A DNA stretch of 64,000 bases from Artemia franciscana (GCF_032884065.1 NC_088872.1:33824917-33888916); one strand, 5' to 3'. Positions 13,401-25,844 are shown, counted from the first letter of the stretch. The notes: a model not told the origin generated them from the sequence alone. Translations and numbers: made by a program.

Positions 13401-15133
13401 CACAATATAAACAAAAAAAATAACAATTAGAGATGAGCATATCCTACGCACAATATAAAAAAGATAGGAACAACAGGTGCGAAGTTAGTCATCTTGGCAT
13501 GTGTACTTGAATTCATTAAATACTCTTAGTAAAGGATGTAACTCTTGCGAAATCCTTCGAGAAAGAGATGTGGCTTATTCCAATAAAACGTAAAAGAACA
13601 ACTTCCTACCTCGTTACTTAAATACAACAAGGAAAAGACAGACGACAACTGTTTCCTCTTTAAATTAATTTTTATTTCGAAATAACTTGGCTCACTATTA
13701 AATGACTTTTTTTTGGCCAACTGTAATAATAATGTAGGTGGTATAAGGCTGAACAGATTGAATATCAGCACACAAGTTTTCAAAGTATCCCTGATTATGC
13801 TAAGGTGATTACCTGATTATCTGTGTGTAGTCAATAAAACTGCACGAAAATTCCAATTTACTGTAGAAGGCTTTTTTTTATTACCAGAAATAAATAGGAT
13901 GCTATCACTTAAAAATAATAATGGGGGTTTTTCGTTCCTTCACCCTTTCTTCTTTAATCGGAAAATCTAAAAAATGGATGTCCATATGAACAGTTTAGAG
14001 GCCGATTTGACTAAATCTATAAAATGAGCAGAGGAGAAAAATCCAAAAAGGAAATCTTTGCCGGTTTAACTTTGAATGCACTCTGGTAAAAAGATATCCA
14101 GAATTTCCACTTCTTTTCATAATTATTTTCAATGGAGACATTTCACAAAAAAAAAATCAACAAAAATAGCATGAAGTCCAGTAACCTGGTATTGTACTGC
14201 CATTCCAAAAAACTCACATCCGTTTACATCAGTACATTTGGGTTTCCTTTTAAAGATAGATTTAATGCCCAACGGTAGAGTAGCTTTTTTGTGAGTTTTT
14301 GGCAGTTTATGGCTATAAATGTTAGGATTTACCTTGTGTTTTGACCCTTAAACTAAAAACAAGTAGCATACCGGGTAAACCTGGTAAGACTGGATCAGCC
14401 TGGACTTGATCAGGAAGGATCAATATTGTGTCTTTACCCTTAAACAAAAAATAAGATAGCACAACTGGTAAACCTAGTCAGACTGGATAGATTCGGACCT
14501 GGTCAGCAAGGATCGATCTTGTGTTTGAGCCTTAAACTAAAAAAAAGGCAACAGACCTTGTAGACCTGGATGGATCAATAAGGATCGACCTTGCTCTTTG
14601 ACGATCAAACTAATAAAAAGGTAGCAGACCTGGTAAGACTCGCTTTTGAAAGGCTCATATATGGGATTAATTAATTTTGCACATTTACGCCTTCACTAAG
14701 GCGAAAACTTACCAGAAAATCTCAAGTTATACAAACTAGCTTAACCATTTACTATTCATAATGAGTTTTTTATATTGTTCTTGAAATTGCTGGCGTTCCA
14801 AACAAAAAATTATTACTAAAAAAACAATGGATAGTAGGAAAATTTGGAAATCATGTTGGGAATTCACCACAAAAAGATTATACTGTATGTGAAAACTGCC
14901 TACCGATTTTGCACACAAATGATAAAAATGACTCACCAAGAGCTATACTCCCACGTTCAGCACAGATACAAATGGCCGGTCGTCGCTGCCTCCCCACATG
15001 AAAACGTATATCACAATCAATTCCAGACTCAAGAAGTTTTCCAGCATCTTCAACATTTTCATTCTGAATTGCAACATAAAACTGTGCATTCAAATTCCAC
15101 CACATTACACCCATCTCTGAATAAACGTTTAAT
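7086..15133 (-). CDS. Ankyrin-repeat and SOCS-box (ASB-like) protein, three exons seen
   Basis: Exons are 15133-14937, 12751-12560 and 7861-7086, all with clean GT..AG borders (donors G|GTGAGT and G|GTAAGG). Both introns are phase 1 and the joins make sensible ankyrin sequence (SIALAKLLLSWG, GSHVIARMLLEAG). From the ATG at 15114 the product is 381 residues. About nine ankyrin repeats span residues 6-310, with typical TPLHLA and LLLEFGADPNA cores. A C-terminal SOCS box lies at about 336-377 (LLSLCRLSFHLNLG, IPVLLKSYL). ASB proteins recruit substrates to Cullin-5/Elongin B-C ubiquitin ligases: the repeats bind the target and the SOCS box binds Elongin C. The usual LPLP Cullin-5 motif is weak here (only CDIP). 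No in-frame stop separates the acceptor at 15133 from the ATG, so further 5' exons are possible. I cannot assign which ASB subfamily this is. The substrate is unknown. Confidence 0.88.
8263..8545. repeat. Two-copy tandem repeat, ~142-bp period, in ASB intron
   Basis: 'ttgcaaag' starts copies at 8263 and 8405. Both run through 'ttttcaaagccca', 'gagggcaaccagatc' and 'gaacttggtgcgtaaaaa' with scattered substitutions. It lies in the intron between the second and last ASB exons. Confidence 0.75.
8689..9000. repeat. Short diverged motif repeated in intron
   Basis: 'ggaggcacaa' occurs near 8713 and 8883, with a variant 'ggaggtacaa' at 8837, each followed by related sequence. This looks like a decayed tandem repeat. 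The 60-codon frame here carries no domain. Confidence 0.3.
9095..9147. other. Two adjacent perfect hairpins
   Basis: 9095-9116 pairs GGCCCACTT with AAGTGGGCC around a 4-nt loop. 9121-9147 pairs AAATTCAAAGT with ACTTTGAATTT around a 5-nt loop. They are four bases apart in an ASB intron. Function is unknown, and they may be the remnant of a small inverted-repeat element. Confidence 0.6.
10362..10432. repeat. (TA)n microsatellite within Helitron
   Basis: About 70 bp of uninterrupted TA between the helicase remnant and the 3' region of the Helitron. The same position is a TA run in the copy at 39103-39220, so the microsatellite belongs to the element. Confidence 0.95.
10650..10960. repeat. Helitron-borne minisatellite ('tgtcccggtcgtcattt' units)
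   Basis: Repeats of 'tgtcccggtcgtcatttatattccc' and 'tgtcccggtcgtcatttgtgtcccggtg' alternate with 'ccagtctgtgatttctctttgagtgtccc'. The reverse-complement units (gaccgggacac) fill 35930-38720. Open frames over this stretch are compositional artefacts of the repeat. Confidence 0.85.
10960..11975. repeat. T-rich low-complexity tract ('ttttttagttttt')
   Basis: Long runs of 'tttttagtttttttagttt' interrupted once at 11580-11690 by a Helitron 5'-end-like block. The same tract in reverse orientation (aaaaactaaaaag) occurs with the Helitron copies at 36128-36256, 37551-37690 and 38730-38840. Confidence 0.9.
12090..12559. other. ASB intron remainder
   Basis: AT-rich intronic sequence between the Helitron and the second ASB exon. 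No feature is recognised. Confidence 0.5.
12752..14330. other. ASB intron between first and second seen exons
   Basis: Intronic by the splice model. Short frames (for example 13526-13783 minus) carry no motif. C-run at 13351-13360. Confidence 0.55.
14333..14645. repeat. Tandem repeat, ~75-93 bp period, about 3.5 copies
   Basis: 'ttgtgttttgacccttaaacta' at 14334 recurs diverged near 14425, 14518 and 14592. Each copy is followed by 'ggtaaacctggtaagactgg'-like and 'caggaaggatc'-like blocks. It sits in the ASB intron. Confidence 0.75.
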
Positions 15134-16400
15134 CTAGAAAAGAAAAAGATATTGGCAAAGGAGAAAAATTCGTTCCCGTGACACTTCTCTGGGAATCAAT
15201 AGAACTCAGTTTCTACGGCTAAGGGCTTTCTTGCGATCTTTCCTAGACTTAGTAATTGGCGTCGCAGCAAAATATGTGCAGAAAAAGAAAAAAATGTAAT
15301 TAAATTCAACATGCATAACGCTTCCACACACAATTTGGAAGACTACCTGAACATGAAAATCGTAACAGGCTAGACACCGAATTCTGGTAACGGCTACGGT
15401 GTGGACCAGATTAAAATCGAAAATACTCATTGAGTTGCTCCGTCCCTACATAACAGGCTAGAAAAGTTTCCAAAAAAATATACAAAAAACTTAATTGTGG
15501 TAGTAACAACTTATAGCATGCCCAGCTGCACTGAAAATCAACTTTGACCCGTCCAAACTTGATTACACCCCCGGCGTTAAGACATATCGCCAACGTAGCC
15601 AAATACAATAAATATTCTAGAACAATTTTATTTTAAAAACTGACCAGTAAGCAAATTATGGAATCGCACACGAAAGGAGTGTCAAGGAATTTTGTTCGAC
15701 GGGGAGGCGGTTGGGGATACAAAAGAACATAAAAATACGTTGAAAATTTATTTATATGCATTGTCGCTACATTTTTACGAATCGGACAAAATTTCGAGGG
15801 GGGCTAAAACACGGTATCTCCCCCTGTATAGGACTTTGTCCTATACAGGACAATGTTTGATGCAGCATGGATGCAGCGTAATAATACGAAACAGGATGTC
15901 ATCACTGTATAGTGTTGTTTTACGTGCTGATCAGAAGAGACAAATTGCAGTTAAATTTGTAGCTGCTAAGCCTTCAATTGATCAGTATGTTTAACGACTA
16001 TGTTACAAGGGAAAAAAAAAACAGAAATTTGCTTTTCGTCAGAATTACCAGGAAAGGGGAAGGAATGTTTGCGAAAATGCCAGGATAGTCCTGAAAGGGC
16101 TTTAATTACTTCTAGCCAGATGAACTTCATTTGAAAGGAAAATCATTCCCTGTAAGGTGTGCAGCCATAATATATACATATCATGTATATTATCTGTTAC
16201 GAGACATATTATGTCTTATGAGAGTGACCAACTAGCCACTGCTACGATTCCGTAACGGAAATTCCTTAGAATGAACACCACTTCGAAATTCCTTTTTAGA
16301 GGGGAAAAGTCCAACCCTCTGTCATGCTCCAACTCTTACTCCGAATTTAGGTATCAATGAAATAATATTGAGGAACTGGACGCTTGGACTTTAAAATCAT
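15134..16400. other. Upstream of ASB exons; no gene recognised
   Basis: A 5' untranslated exon or promoter of the ASB gene may lie here, but I cannot place it. A 100-codon plus-strand frame at 15692-15994 shows no domain, and most short frames are uninformative. A perfect short hairpin is listed separately. Confidence 0.4.
15823..15849. other. Perfect 12-bp hairpin
   Basis: CCTGTATAGGAC, loop TTT, GTCCTATACAGG. It is isolated and its function is unknown. Confidence 0.6.
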
Positions 16401-17450
16401 TTTTAGAAAGTAATCTAACGTAACCTTAAACCTCTCCCCACCCCCCTCACCCCTAATGCACAAATATGTAGTCCAAATTATATAAGTCCAATGCATTCTG
16501 TCATTTGTCTTTGTGGCTATGAAACCGGTTATCTTATATCTTTCATGGACATCCACTATGTGGCTAATATGGGGGTAAAGTGCATTTGTAATGCAAATGA
16601 ATGCAATATTTAGATTCAAGATGCAATTCTGGCTACATATTTGCATATTAGGGGGAGGGGGCATATACTCTTTAAATATATAGGTTCTAAGAAATTCATG
16701 AGTTTCTTAGAAAAACTGCAAAAACAAGGTAAGAAGTGAAGATAGAGGGTTCACACCCCAGCAAAATGTGTTAACTATTATTATTCTGCATATTTTAAGT
16801 AAGGATTGTTTTCTTAACATATTTCCTTATGTCCAGTTGGGCTTATAATACTGATTGGCTAATTCATATGCATTGTCAAATTATCCATCTGGTAGTATCC
16901 CGTCTCATACTTACCAGAATTTTATTTTGGATGAATTCAAAATTGGATCATATTGGAAGCAAACAAGATAATATGATTAATAGAAACATTATAAGCACCA
17001 TAAAGTAAAACTTTATATACACAGTATATAGCTTCTAAATTTTCGTTGTTTTAGTTTATATATATTCTAAGGGATGTATATGGGATAATGTAAGATCATA
17101 AAAAAATTATAATGGTAATATTTTATGATTTTCCAGTACTTATCCATTATTCAGAAAACACCAAGAATTTGGACCTGCAATATCAGACAAAAATCGGTTT
17201 ATTGCTGTCTGTACTCGGAAAGAATTAGCTTCGGCTCAGTTGGAAACTACAATGTAGCTATTTTTTTTATTAAATATCTAGTTGGTATTTTGATTTGGTT
17301 ACATTTTGCATGCACGCCCGGTACAATTACCGCCCCACCTAATGTGCTAATAGACAGCGAAACTTATATATCCTATATATCTCAAGCGTCTCAGTTGTTT
17401 CAACCCGTGTACCTGCAAATTGAATCAACCTGGGTGTTTTCTGAATAATG
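16400..17450. repeat. Dispersed repeat related, partly inverted, to 22.6-25.1 kb
   Basis: 'tccaatgcattctgtcatttgtctttgtggctatgaaacc' (16488-16527) recurs as its reverse complement, diverged, at 23970-24030. 'caatatcagacaaaaatcggtttattgctgtct' (17180-17212) parallels 22680-22720. The 107-codon frame at 17125-17448 is thus repeat-derived. C-runs and tracts about 'aatgtgcaaatat' are shared by several copies. Confidence 0.5.
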
Positions 17451-19839
17451 AACAAGTACCGATTTTCTATCAGAAGAGCTGTAACTCTATACGGTTACCG
17501 GCTCCAGTCCCCATGCCCTTCCAAAACAGAAATATTTTCTCAGGCGTTACTATAGCTAATAAGAATTATTAGCTATAGCTAGAAACTCGCAAGAAATTCT
17601 ATAAAATTAATATATTGACTACGTTACCAGTTGAACGTTCTGAATATACTCCAAATCAAGAAGCCTAGCTCACATTCAAGTCTAATGGTCGATTATATTG
17701 TAACGTCAGACGTATACTAATGCATAACACCATTTTCCGGTCCAAGAATAGTAAAAAAAAAAAATAAAATTGGATGTCAAACTGGCCGTTCAACCTTTTA
17801 TTGATTCTTCAAATAAAGGAACTCATCTCAAGTGATTCTGCGGTTCGTAGGTACGCAACTTCCTGTATAACCGCAAAAAGATGACGTAATTTTTTTTATT
17901 GCTGCTAGTGTTCATTCTTTTTTTAACTAAGAGACATGCTGAAAATACGAATTATAAAGCCGCTTCTTCAAATGAGCTTCTATCTATGTAACAATGTTCA
18001 CAACGCATAGTTTTAAGCGGAGGATTCGGCTATTGCCAACCTTGTAGGTAATACACACAGGACCAGTGTTGCCAACGCTTCGGAAGAGAAAGTACCGCAA
18101 AACGCTCTAAAATTGTACCACTGATCAAAAAATTGTACCATATCCATTTTTTTTTTGTGTTGTGCTACGGGCAAGACAAAAATATTTTTTTTTTCGCTTC
18201 GCACAACACGTGGACGGTCGGAAAATTACATTATAATAATGAGGACAAAGTATCAGATATCTTCTTTCAAAGATATTTGGGAGACCTCCTTCTCCCTGCA
18301 GAGACCATTTTGGTGTCACTCCTCCAAATATCTGCTCACCTATATATAAAAACTACAATTCCCTCCGCTCGCTGCGTCCTGATGCCCAGTCAAATCTTAT
18401 TGTATCACATTCTGTAAAATGTACCTGGAAATTTGTGATTGTACCAGAATGTTCTTTTTGGGATGAAATGTACCAAAACATCCTCAGCCAAAAATGAAGA
18501 AAAAAAAATTCATACTACGCAATTTTATCGAAGAGTTGAAAAATACAGATATAAGGGTATGGAAGAGAACATCCGCTTATCACATGTTCACACCGAGCAA
18601 TCTAAGGAGAACAGAAGGGATTCCCCGAATTGAAAGAATAAACGTAAAGAACCCATTTGTTTAGGTACAATTGTCACTAAGAATTACAACTAATGAATAT
18701 AAACCCCTAATTAAATTGGGTCCTTAAATAATCAGGGGTAGCTGGGGCTAGTCGTCTCCACAAAAAGCCTTATATCCACTTTTGATTTTTTTTTTTTTGA
18801 ATGGTCACTGGGTCCAAAAGTGTGGCTCATGGGGGGAGGGGCGTATTCTATGCAGCCAAAGAGCTGTATTTTGAAAACTGTCCATTTAAAGATTGTGTTC
18901 GTTATAGATACATTTTGGTAAAAAATGGGGAAACCGTTCATTGTATCTTGTTGAAGTCAAGACCATGCAAGGGCTGCCAAAAGGTATGATAGGAGGGCCC
19001 TAAGTGAGACAATCTCCTCCTCCAGCCCCGTCCGAGAAATTCAAAATTTTAATTCTTCAACAAACTTCAATTTTGAACGTGTCTCTCTTGCACATTAACA
19101 AAAGTGCAAAAACCCTGTTCAAAATGCAAATAAGTTCATAATGCAAAGACTCAATATTTGTCTTTGGAATTACCTAAGTGGAGCCCTTGCTCCCTCCAGC
19201 CTTACCCAACTTTACTAAAAATACACATCATGTACCAACTTCAACTTCTCATTCATAGATTATTTAGAAATGGGCGTCAAGGATTATGTATTAAACCATT
19301 AAAAATTACTAAGATCATAGCATAACTGTCACAATTCACAGCCCAAGTAGGCTGTGCATTCCAGAAATGGTATTTGATTTCTACTAGAGCAAATAGTTGA
19401 ATATTTCAAAGCTCGCTGATTACAAATCTAAGGCTAATATGCAATATATAGACGGTCAAACACGGTAATAACATCGAATAAAAACACGACGAAATCGAAA
19501 CACGGTAAGTAGACATTTTGCAAATGATCGATATGTTAAACCATTACGACAATAGCCAAATATAAAGATTTTTTATCTGTATTATTGAAAGGCCTACACT
19601 GGGACCCTAGGAGTTTTGAGAGGAAAACGAGCAGAAAGTAAATAAAGACACGAAAAGGCAGACAACGCCATCTTGCCATGACGCGATATTTTTTACTACT
19701 TGAAAAAGGCACTACGCATGGTGATTTCCTTTCCGGTTAGCCCTCTCCCAACATTCTACAGCTACTGGTTCGACACGATTACCCCTTAGATACGATACAA
19801 ATTAGTGCTTATCAAGTATAAAAGTGATTTGCCTTGTTT
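17451..19839. other. No recognisable gene; one palindrome
   Basis: Near 17552-17580 an AT-rich palindrome (CTATAGCTAATAA..TTATTAGCTATAG) stands out. Short frames around 18125-18420 overlap in both strands and have no motif. T-runs at 18148-18156 and 18188-18199 are simple sequence. Confidence 0.4.
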
Positions 19840-20340
19840 TTCAAGTGGTGGAGGGGGTGTACTTCACCTCTTTAAGGTTTTTGACCAGGTGATTCTATTG
19901 GTGCACTTTCATCTTGATGCAACGCCATTTCGGAGGTGTTTCAAGCTGTTTTGATATTCCCATAAATTTGTTTCTATAAGCTTTTACTATTAATATTAAT
20001 CAAAATAATAATTATCACTCCTCAATCAGCTTCAAAAGCTGAATTTTTCTCACTATACAGTTGCTTTTCGAAACGGGTTTAAAATTTTGGCTACTATTGT
20101 CCATGGTTCGCTCTTTACTACGTCTGATCTATCGCTGCAACCCTGATTCTAGAAAGTTTGTTTCCAATATTACATATTGTTATTCAGTTGAATCCATATA
20201 ATAGTTACTGTTTCCGAATTAGCGTCCTTTGGGATGTTGGTTCTTTAGACAGTTTCTTTGAAAACGTGTAGTGCAAATTTCGGCTGGTATGAGTCGTGAT
20301 TCACTTAATACCACATAGCTGCTGCTGCAACCATGAGGGA
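19840..20340. repeat. Dispersed repeat (same family as 2.7-3.8 kb)
   Basis: 'ccatggttcgctctttacta' with 'gctgcaacc' at 20100-20145, and a second weaker copy at 20280-20330, match 3675-3715 and 59695-59745. 'tttttgatattcccataaatttgtttct' matches 44165-44190. Confidence 0.5.
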
Positions 20341-21006
20341 AGGACTGGCAATCTCTTTCCAATGGTTTTAGACAATGGTGATTTCAACAGTGTAGCGGTG
20401 TATTTCCTAAAATTCTTCCTTCTGGAAATAGTGTTATTTCTGATGCCATATGACACTTCCCTCTGGTGGTGTCAAGACAAATTTATAATTAGCGTGTAAA
20501 AATGACAAGCTTAAACCACCCTTTTACGACCATCTGGTAACCTGCTAGCACCGGCGAAAAAAAGAGAACTACTACTGATGCGAAAAAGCAATTTCCCGTG
20601 CTTTTCAGCATTGGGGGGGGGGGATATAAACCTAAAAAAGAGCCTTCCATTTTTTTAGTTTTGAATGAATTTAATATTTCTCTGTTAGATGTGAAGTAGT
20701 TATTATTTTTGAATCAGGATTTATTGAGAAATGTTTCTCACTAGGTGACTTCATATGTCGTTTCATTTTTCTAAATAAGTACCTGAGTGGAAATCCTGGG
20801 TATATTGTTTAGTTTATAAACATTCTCCCTGTTGCGAAGAGACTTTGGACGCGATCAGCGGCAAAAGCGACTTAGTTTGGATCAAACGTCTCATTTCGTC
20901 ATCATCATTACCGTTTGCAAATATTATAAATAAAACTTTGCGAATTGTGGCAAATAAAGTGTACTTGCCGAAACAGCAAAAACGGCAAATTACGCGAAAA
21001 ATATTA
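20341..21006. other. No recognisable gene
   Basis: Only short frames and a G-run near 20612. It ends at the MITE target duplication. Confidence 0.4.
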
Positions 21007-21014
21007 TAAAACAA

Positions 21015-21328
21015 GGTAAATGTTTAGTTTCGTTCCATGTGCTCTAAACTGAAAACTATGCTGCTTCGCTTCGTAGCATAGTTTCCAGTTTAGAGCACTT
21101 ACAAATGCTAATTCTAGAAGCGCATCCATTTCGGGTCGATCCTCCTCCTCCATGGGGCAAACTAAAAATGCGTAAAGTGGGCTTGCTTTTGTTGGAGGGG
21201 GTTTTAGAAAGCTAAGAAATGGATGCGCTTCTCTAATAATGACAAAGAAACAATATGCAATCATCAGAATTTTGCTATATGCAGTAATACGCACTTTAGA
21301 GCACTTGAAACGAAACTAAACATTTACC
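21015..21328. mobile_element. Nested foldback MITE with 8-bp target-site duplication
   Basis: Terminal inverted repeats of 34 bp (GGTAAATGTTTAGTTTCG... at 21015-21048 and its complement at 21295-21328) differ at two positions. They are flanked by the identical 8-mer TAAAACAA at 21007-21014 and 21329-21336. Inside is a second hairpin (about 21040-21100, GTGCTCTAAACTG...TAGCATAGTTTCCAGTTTAGAGCAC). A third inverted pair is AGAAGCGCATCCATTTC at about 21116 and GAAATGGATGCGCTTCT at about 21217. An 8-bp duplication suggests mobilisation by a hAT- or P-like transposase; which one is inference. The 96-codon frame across it is not a gene. Confidence 0.82.
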
Positions 21329-21600
21329 TAAAACAAGACTCGACTTAGTTTTTTTTTTTGGGGGGGGGGGGGGTAACGGGTCATAGTTTGCGCAGCACTT
21401 CTTCGGAGAAGTTTCGAGCAACTATCTCAAAGACAACAACGCCACTTTTCATCCGCCACATAAAAACTTATTAGGTTTTCAACAGTTGTGGTTACAAACA
21501 AAAATCGTTGATTCACCTCAACGATTTAACATGGGAAGACAGGCTTAAAAACTACCAGTACTACTTCGAGTGTAACATTTGACAACTTCGTTATTTAAAA

Positions 21601-22150
21601 CAAGAGCTAAGAGCTCATACGGCACTTGTGACGAGGCGAGAAGAGCTAAGAGCCAAGAGATCATATGGTATGAGCTCTAACAAAATTCTATGAATCAATA
21701 GATTGATTTAAAAAGGAAAATAAGAGGCTTAATGCCGGACAGGATTTAAAATAAGAGCTCTGAGTCACGATATCCTTCTAAATATCAAATTTCATTGAGA
21801 TCCGATAACCTGTTCGTAAGTTAAAAATACCTCATTTTTTCCGAATTAACCCCTCCCCCAACTACCCCAAAGAGAGCGGATCCGTTCCGTTTATGTCAAT
21901 CATGTATCTAGGACTCGTGATTATTTTTCCCACCAAGTTTCATCCCGATCCCTCCACTCTAAGTGTTTATCAAGTTTTAGGTTTCCCCCTCCCAACTCCC
22001 CCCCCAATGTCACCAGATCCGGTCAGAATTTAAAATAAGAGCTTTGAGACACGATATCTTTATAAATATCAAATTTTATTGAGATCCGATCACCTGTTCG
22101 TAAGTTAAAAATACTTCAATTTTTCTATTTTTTCCGAATTAACCGTGTAT
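21601..22150 (+). repeat. Dispersed ~290-bp repeat family, with head segment
   Basis: It starts 'acaagagctaagagctcat' and runs through 'gacgaggcgagaagagctaag', 'gaggcttaatgccgg' and 'cgatatccttctaaatatcaaatttcattgagatccgat'. It then holds nearly two body units containing 'tcatcccgatccctccactctaagtg'. The same order occurs at 48783-49133 and 53085-54220, and inverted at 28260-30615. Confidence 0.85.
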
Positions 22151-25100
22151 TATGTATAGTGTATCTGTAGTCAAAACATGTTAACTACAATTGTTCTACT
22201 TATTACGAAGTAAGAATTGTTGTTTTAATAACTTTTCTATAACAAAAAATAAGAGGAAAATGTCATCTTTAAGGATCCATAAAGGCTTAAAATTGATTTT
22301 CCGAGTAAAAAAGATTATTATATTCAGAAAGAACAGGGGAAAGAAAAGACATGGAGTAGTATGTTCACCAAATTCCTAGCTCAGTACCGGAAATACATTC
22401 AAATTACTCACAATTAGATCTAATTAGACTGTCAAAGAACTTAAGGCCAATAGGAAATCAATTATTATTCAAATGATTTACGAATGCAGATAACGATGAA
22501 AGTAAATATGAAAATGTGATTAATATGAACATGTTGAATATTATAATGCAAGAATTTCATTGTTTGCGTTGACTGTTTTCATCCTAAGGTTATTTATGAG
22601 ACCACCAGGAGGGGGTGCATTTGCAAGTGAAATAATGGTACTTTTCAGTTATTCATGACACATCGAGGATTTTGGATCCGTAAGATCAGACAAAACCGGT
22701 TCATAGCTGTCTTAATTCGGAGACAATTAGCTTAGGCTCAGGGGAAAAACTACGTTGTTGGTATATTTTAATAAAATAGGTACAAATCTAGTTAATTGAC
22801 TTCTTGCTATCTCAGTGGCTAACCACTAGTTTAACCTTTTTATAGCCTATATATTGGCCACATTTCATAGCCTAATTGAACAAAAGTGACCTATGCGTAA
22901 ATCCAATCACAATAGGCTAGTAGTCTATACTTTTGGCAAAGTAGGCCTAGTTGAGCTTTATATCCTAAAACAAAATGTTGGGGTTCCCATACAGTTCAAC
23001 TCAAAACTCAAACAACTACTCACATTTCGTAAAATATTCCATTACCTGTTAAAACTCACCAGCACCGCCTTTCATCAACTAAATAAAATTTGTGTCAAAT
23101 TGTAATCTGTAAAAAGTAAACGTTGTAGCCACGCTATTTTGACCTTGATTTAGTTAAACGACAAAAATACAAGTTCAAGGGGATTGAACTAGCAGCACAC
23201 GTGATGTATTTACAAAGAAGAATACGAGTTAATACTAACTCAACAAACTTAGCCAGGTTTTATTCTTTAAAATTTTTGGCTGCTAAACCGGTAAAACAAG
23301 ACAACTTTATCTATAGACATCTTTAGCGAATACAGGCTAATTCCTTGAGAGCTACTTATGCTACAAATAATATCCATTGACAAATAGAAATTGGGGCTGA
23401 CTTCTGATTAATTAATTTGGGTTAGTAAGTCTCCGCTTGGTACATACTCTATTGAATAAAAGCGGTTAAAAATGTTCGTTTAGCTATAGAAAACAAATTT
23501 TTCTCAAAGAACTAAGGAGTAAAGTTGAAAATTACAACGAACAAAATTATTACTTCACAGATTCCGTAAGATATATTTACAAAAGTACTTCAAATAAACT
23601 AACTCGTAGTACTTACAAAGATCGGTAGATTTTTAAAACAACTGATTTTATGAAAACTAACGCCAAAAAGGATGTCCTCTTAGATCAGGAAATTATATGA
23701 GCAACCAGCAAAAAATAAATGACTGCTCAGTTATCAGTAAAGCGCTAGTTTTTACACTTCTACAGATACTGGAAAATATCACGAATCAGTTTATGTGAGC
23801 TAGTTCTGTAGATGCATCTCGCGTAATCCGCGAACCAGGAATTTGTGTTCGTTTTAAATTTCAACAACTTCGCTTTTTACTTCCGTAAAGCCACATTCAC
23901 AATGAAATTTTACGCTTATGCATTATACCAATCACAGTCGAAAAGTTTGCTGAATGTAAGATACCAGAAAACTGGTTTCACAGCCACAAAGACAAATGAC
24001 GGGTGACAGAATGCATTGGACTTGCATAATTTGGGCTATATAATAGCCCATATTGGCTATAATTTGGCTATTATATTGGGCTACAATTGGGTAAAATAGA
24101 AGGAGGGTTAAGGTTAGCTTACTTTACCCCCACCTAGTGTGCAAATACATAGCCCAAATAATGTAAGGTTAGGTTACTTTACCCCCCCCCCCACTGATGT
24201 GCAAATATATTAACTAATTATAATATAAACTAAAATATTACATTTTCATCGTGTTTAAGTATATTTCATTATGAATAACCTAATTTCATTTCCTAAATGT
24301 GCTTGGTATAATAAATTAGTACCGATTTTACTTTTACTAAGATTTAGCTAGCCCTTGTTTGGGCTAATCTGAATTTTTTACAGGATTTTCTGATTGGTTG
24401 ATGCCAATCAGAAAGTCACGTGAGATTCTGAAGTAAACTTTGTTTTTTAAATTGCTTTTTGCTTGGTGTTTATTTATTTATTTTCTTTAATACACGCAAT
24501 AAAATTCACAAAATAATCTTTGTTTAGTTTAGGTGATGAAACTAAATAATGTGATGAAATATGATTTTTGTGTCAAAATAGGACATTAAATACAGTATAG
24601 GTTTTACTTCCTACCTTACTTGAACTTTCCCACAAGGTATGTGCAACTTTATCACATAACTAAACAGCCCGAGTGATATGTCGTCACCAGTATCTTTGAG
24701 AACTTTGCACTTTAGAAAAAAAACTAAATATTTTCATGAAAATGAAAGTACATAAATGACATTTTTTTTATGTGTCATCTAGTATATGACATATAACAAA
24801 ATTAATTATATATATGGCTATATATTTGAAAATTGGGGTGGGGGTAGGGTAAAGTACAGAGGGCCTGCATGCCTAGTGTGTTAGGTACAATTGTTCTGCA
24901 TATTATGTATTAAGAATTGTTTTCTAACTTCACACTGTCCAATACTTTACACCCTCCTTATTGTGCACATATATAGCAAAAATTAAATATTTTTCATCCA
25001 TTCTGTCACTTCTCTTTGGCTTGTCCCGCTGAAAGATACTAACAAAAAAAAACTGATTCTGGAATGCGTTAATGAATGAACAACTAGAGCAGTAGGGCGT

Positions 25101-25240
25101 AGATCATACAAGTACCTTACGAACTATTTCGATGGAAATTGTCCCAAGGAACACGGCAGAGATTATTGGTGAACATGGTATCAAATGGGAAAGTAAAACT
25201 TTCATCAGATAATAGAGAAAATTTTAGTGTCTTACTACTA
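22151..25240. other. AT-rich region with diverged repeat fragments, no gene recognised
   Basis: Fragments at 22600-22760, 23970-24240 and 24830-25020 resemble 16.4-17.4 kb (motifs 'gtgcaaatat', 'ttactttaccccc', 'gacagaatgcattgga'). The remainder is short frames without motifs. Confidence 0.4.
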
Positions 25241-25540
25241 CTACTACTAACAACACCGCAGCACCAAGCCCCCTGAGGCCAGCACAGCTACGCACGCTCC
25301 TCCTCCATCCCAATCTATTCAAATCTTTCCTTTTTACATCCTCCCAGGAATTTCCCATAAATCTTTCTTTGTGACATCCTTCAACCCCAACCGCGGATTA
25401 GCCCTAACCCTAGACGGTTGGCCGAAAAGGACAATCTCCGGCAATCTGTCTTCCTTCATTTGCCGAGCGTGCCCTATTAATCTCAACCTTTCTCTCATTA
25501 TAGCCCTAGAAAACGGAATGGTACTTCTCTATTGTATAAA
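25241..25540 (-). mobile_element. 3' end of non-LTR retrotransposon relic
   Basis: The plus strand begins 'ctactactactactaacaacaccgcagcaccaagcc', and the minus strand is the C-terminal tail of the family also seen at 4200-4400 and 40395-40690. The CTA/TAG triplet run is probably the 3' tail of the element. Confidence 0.55.
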
Positions 25541-25844
25541 ACACACTCGAGAAGTGAAGTTTGGTGACAATAAATATGATGAAAATAGAATACTTATTAG
25601 CAAAATTGTGAAGGTCATTTCTGAATTATTAAATTTAGAGCTTCGGCGTCGGCTGACCGCCTCAAAGACAAAGAAAATGTCATTATTAACGCGATTCTTG
25701 ACCTTGTACATTTTAGTTAATTACTAACGCGATTCTTGAGGACACACCGGTTAGTTTGCTTTGACTGGTGATGGAATATAGTGTCTCACCACGGATGCTC
25801 AAATTAATGTGAAGAGTGCGTGTTTTCTATGCAACAGAAAAACT

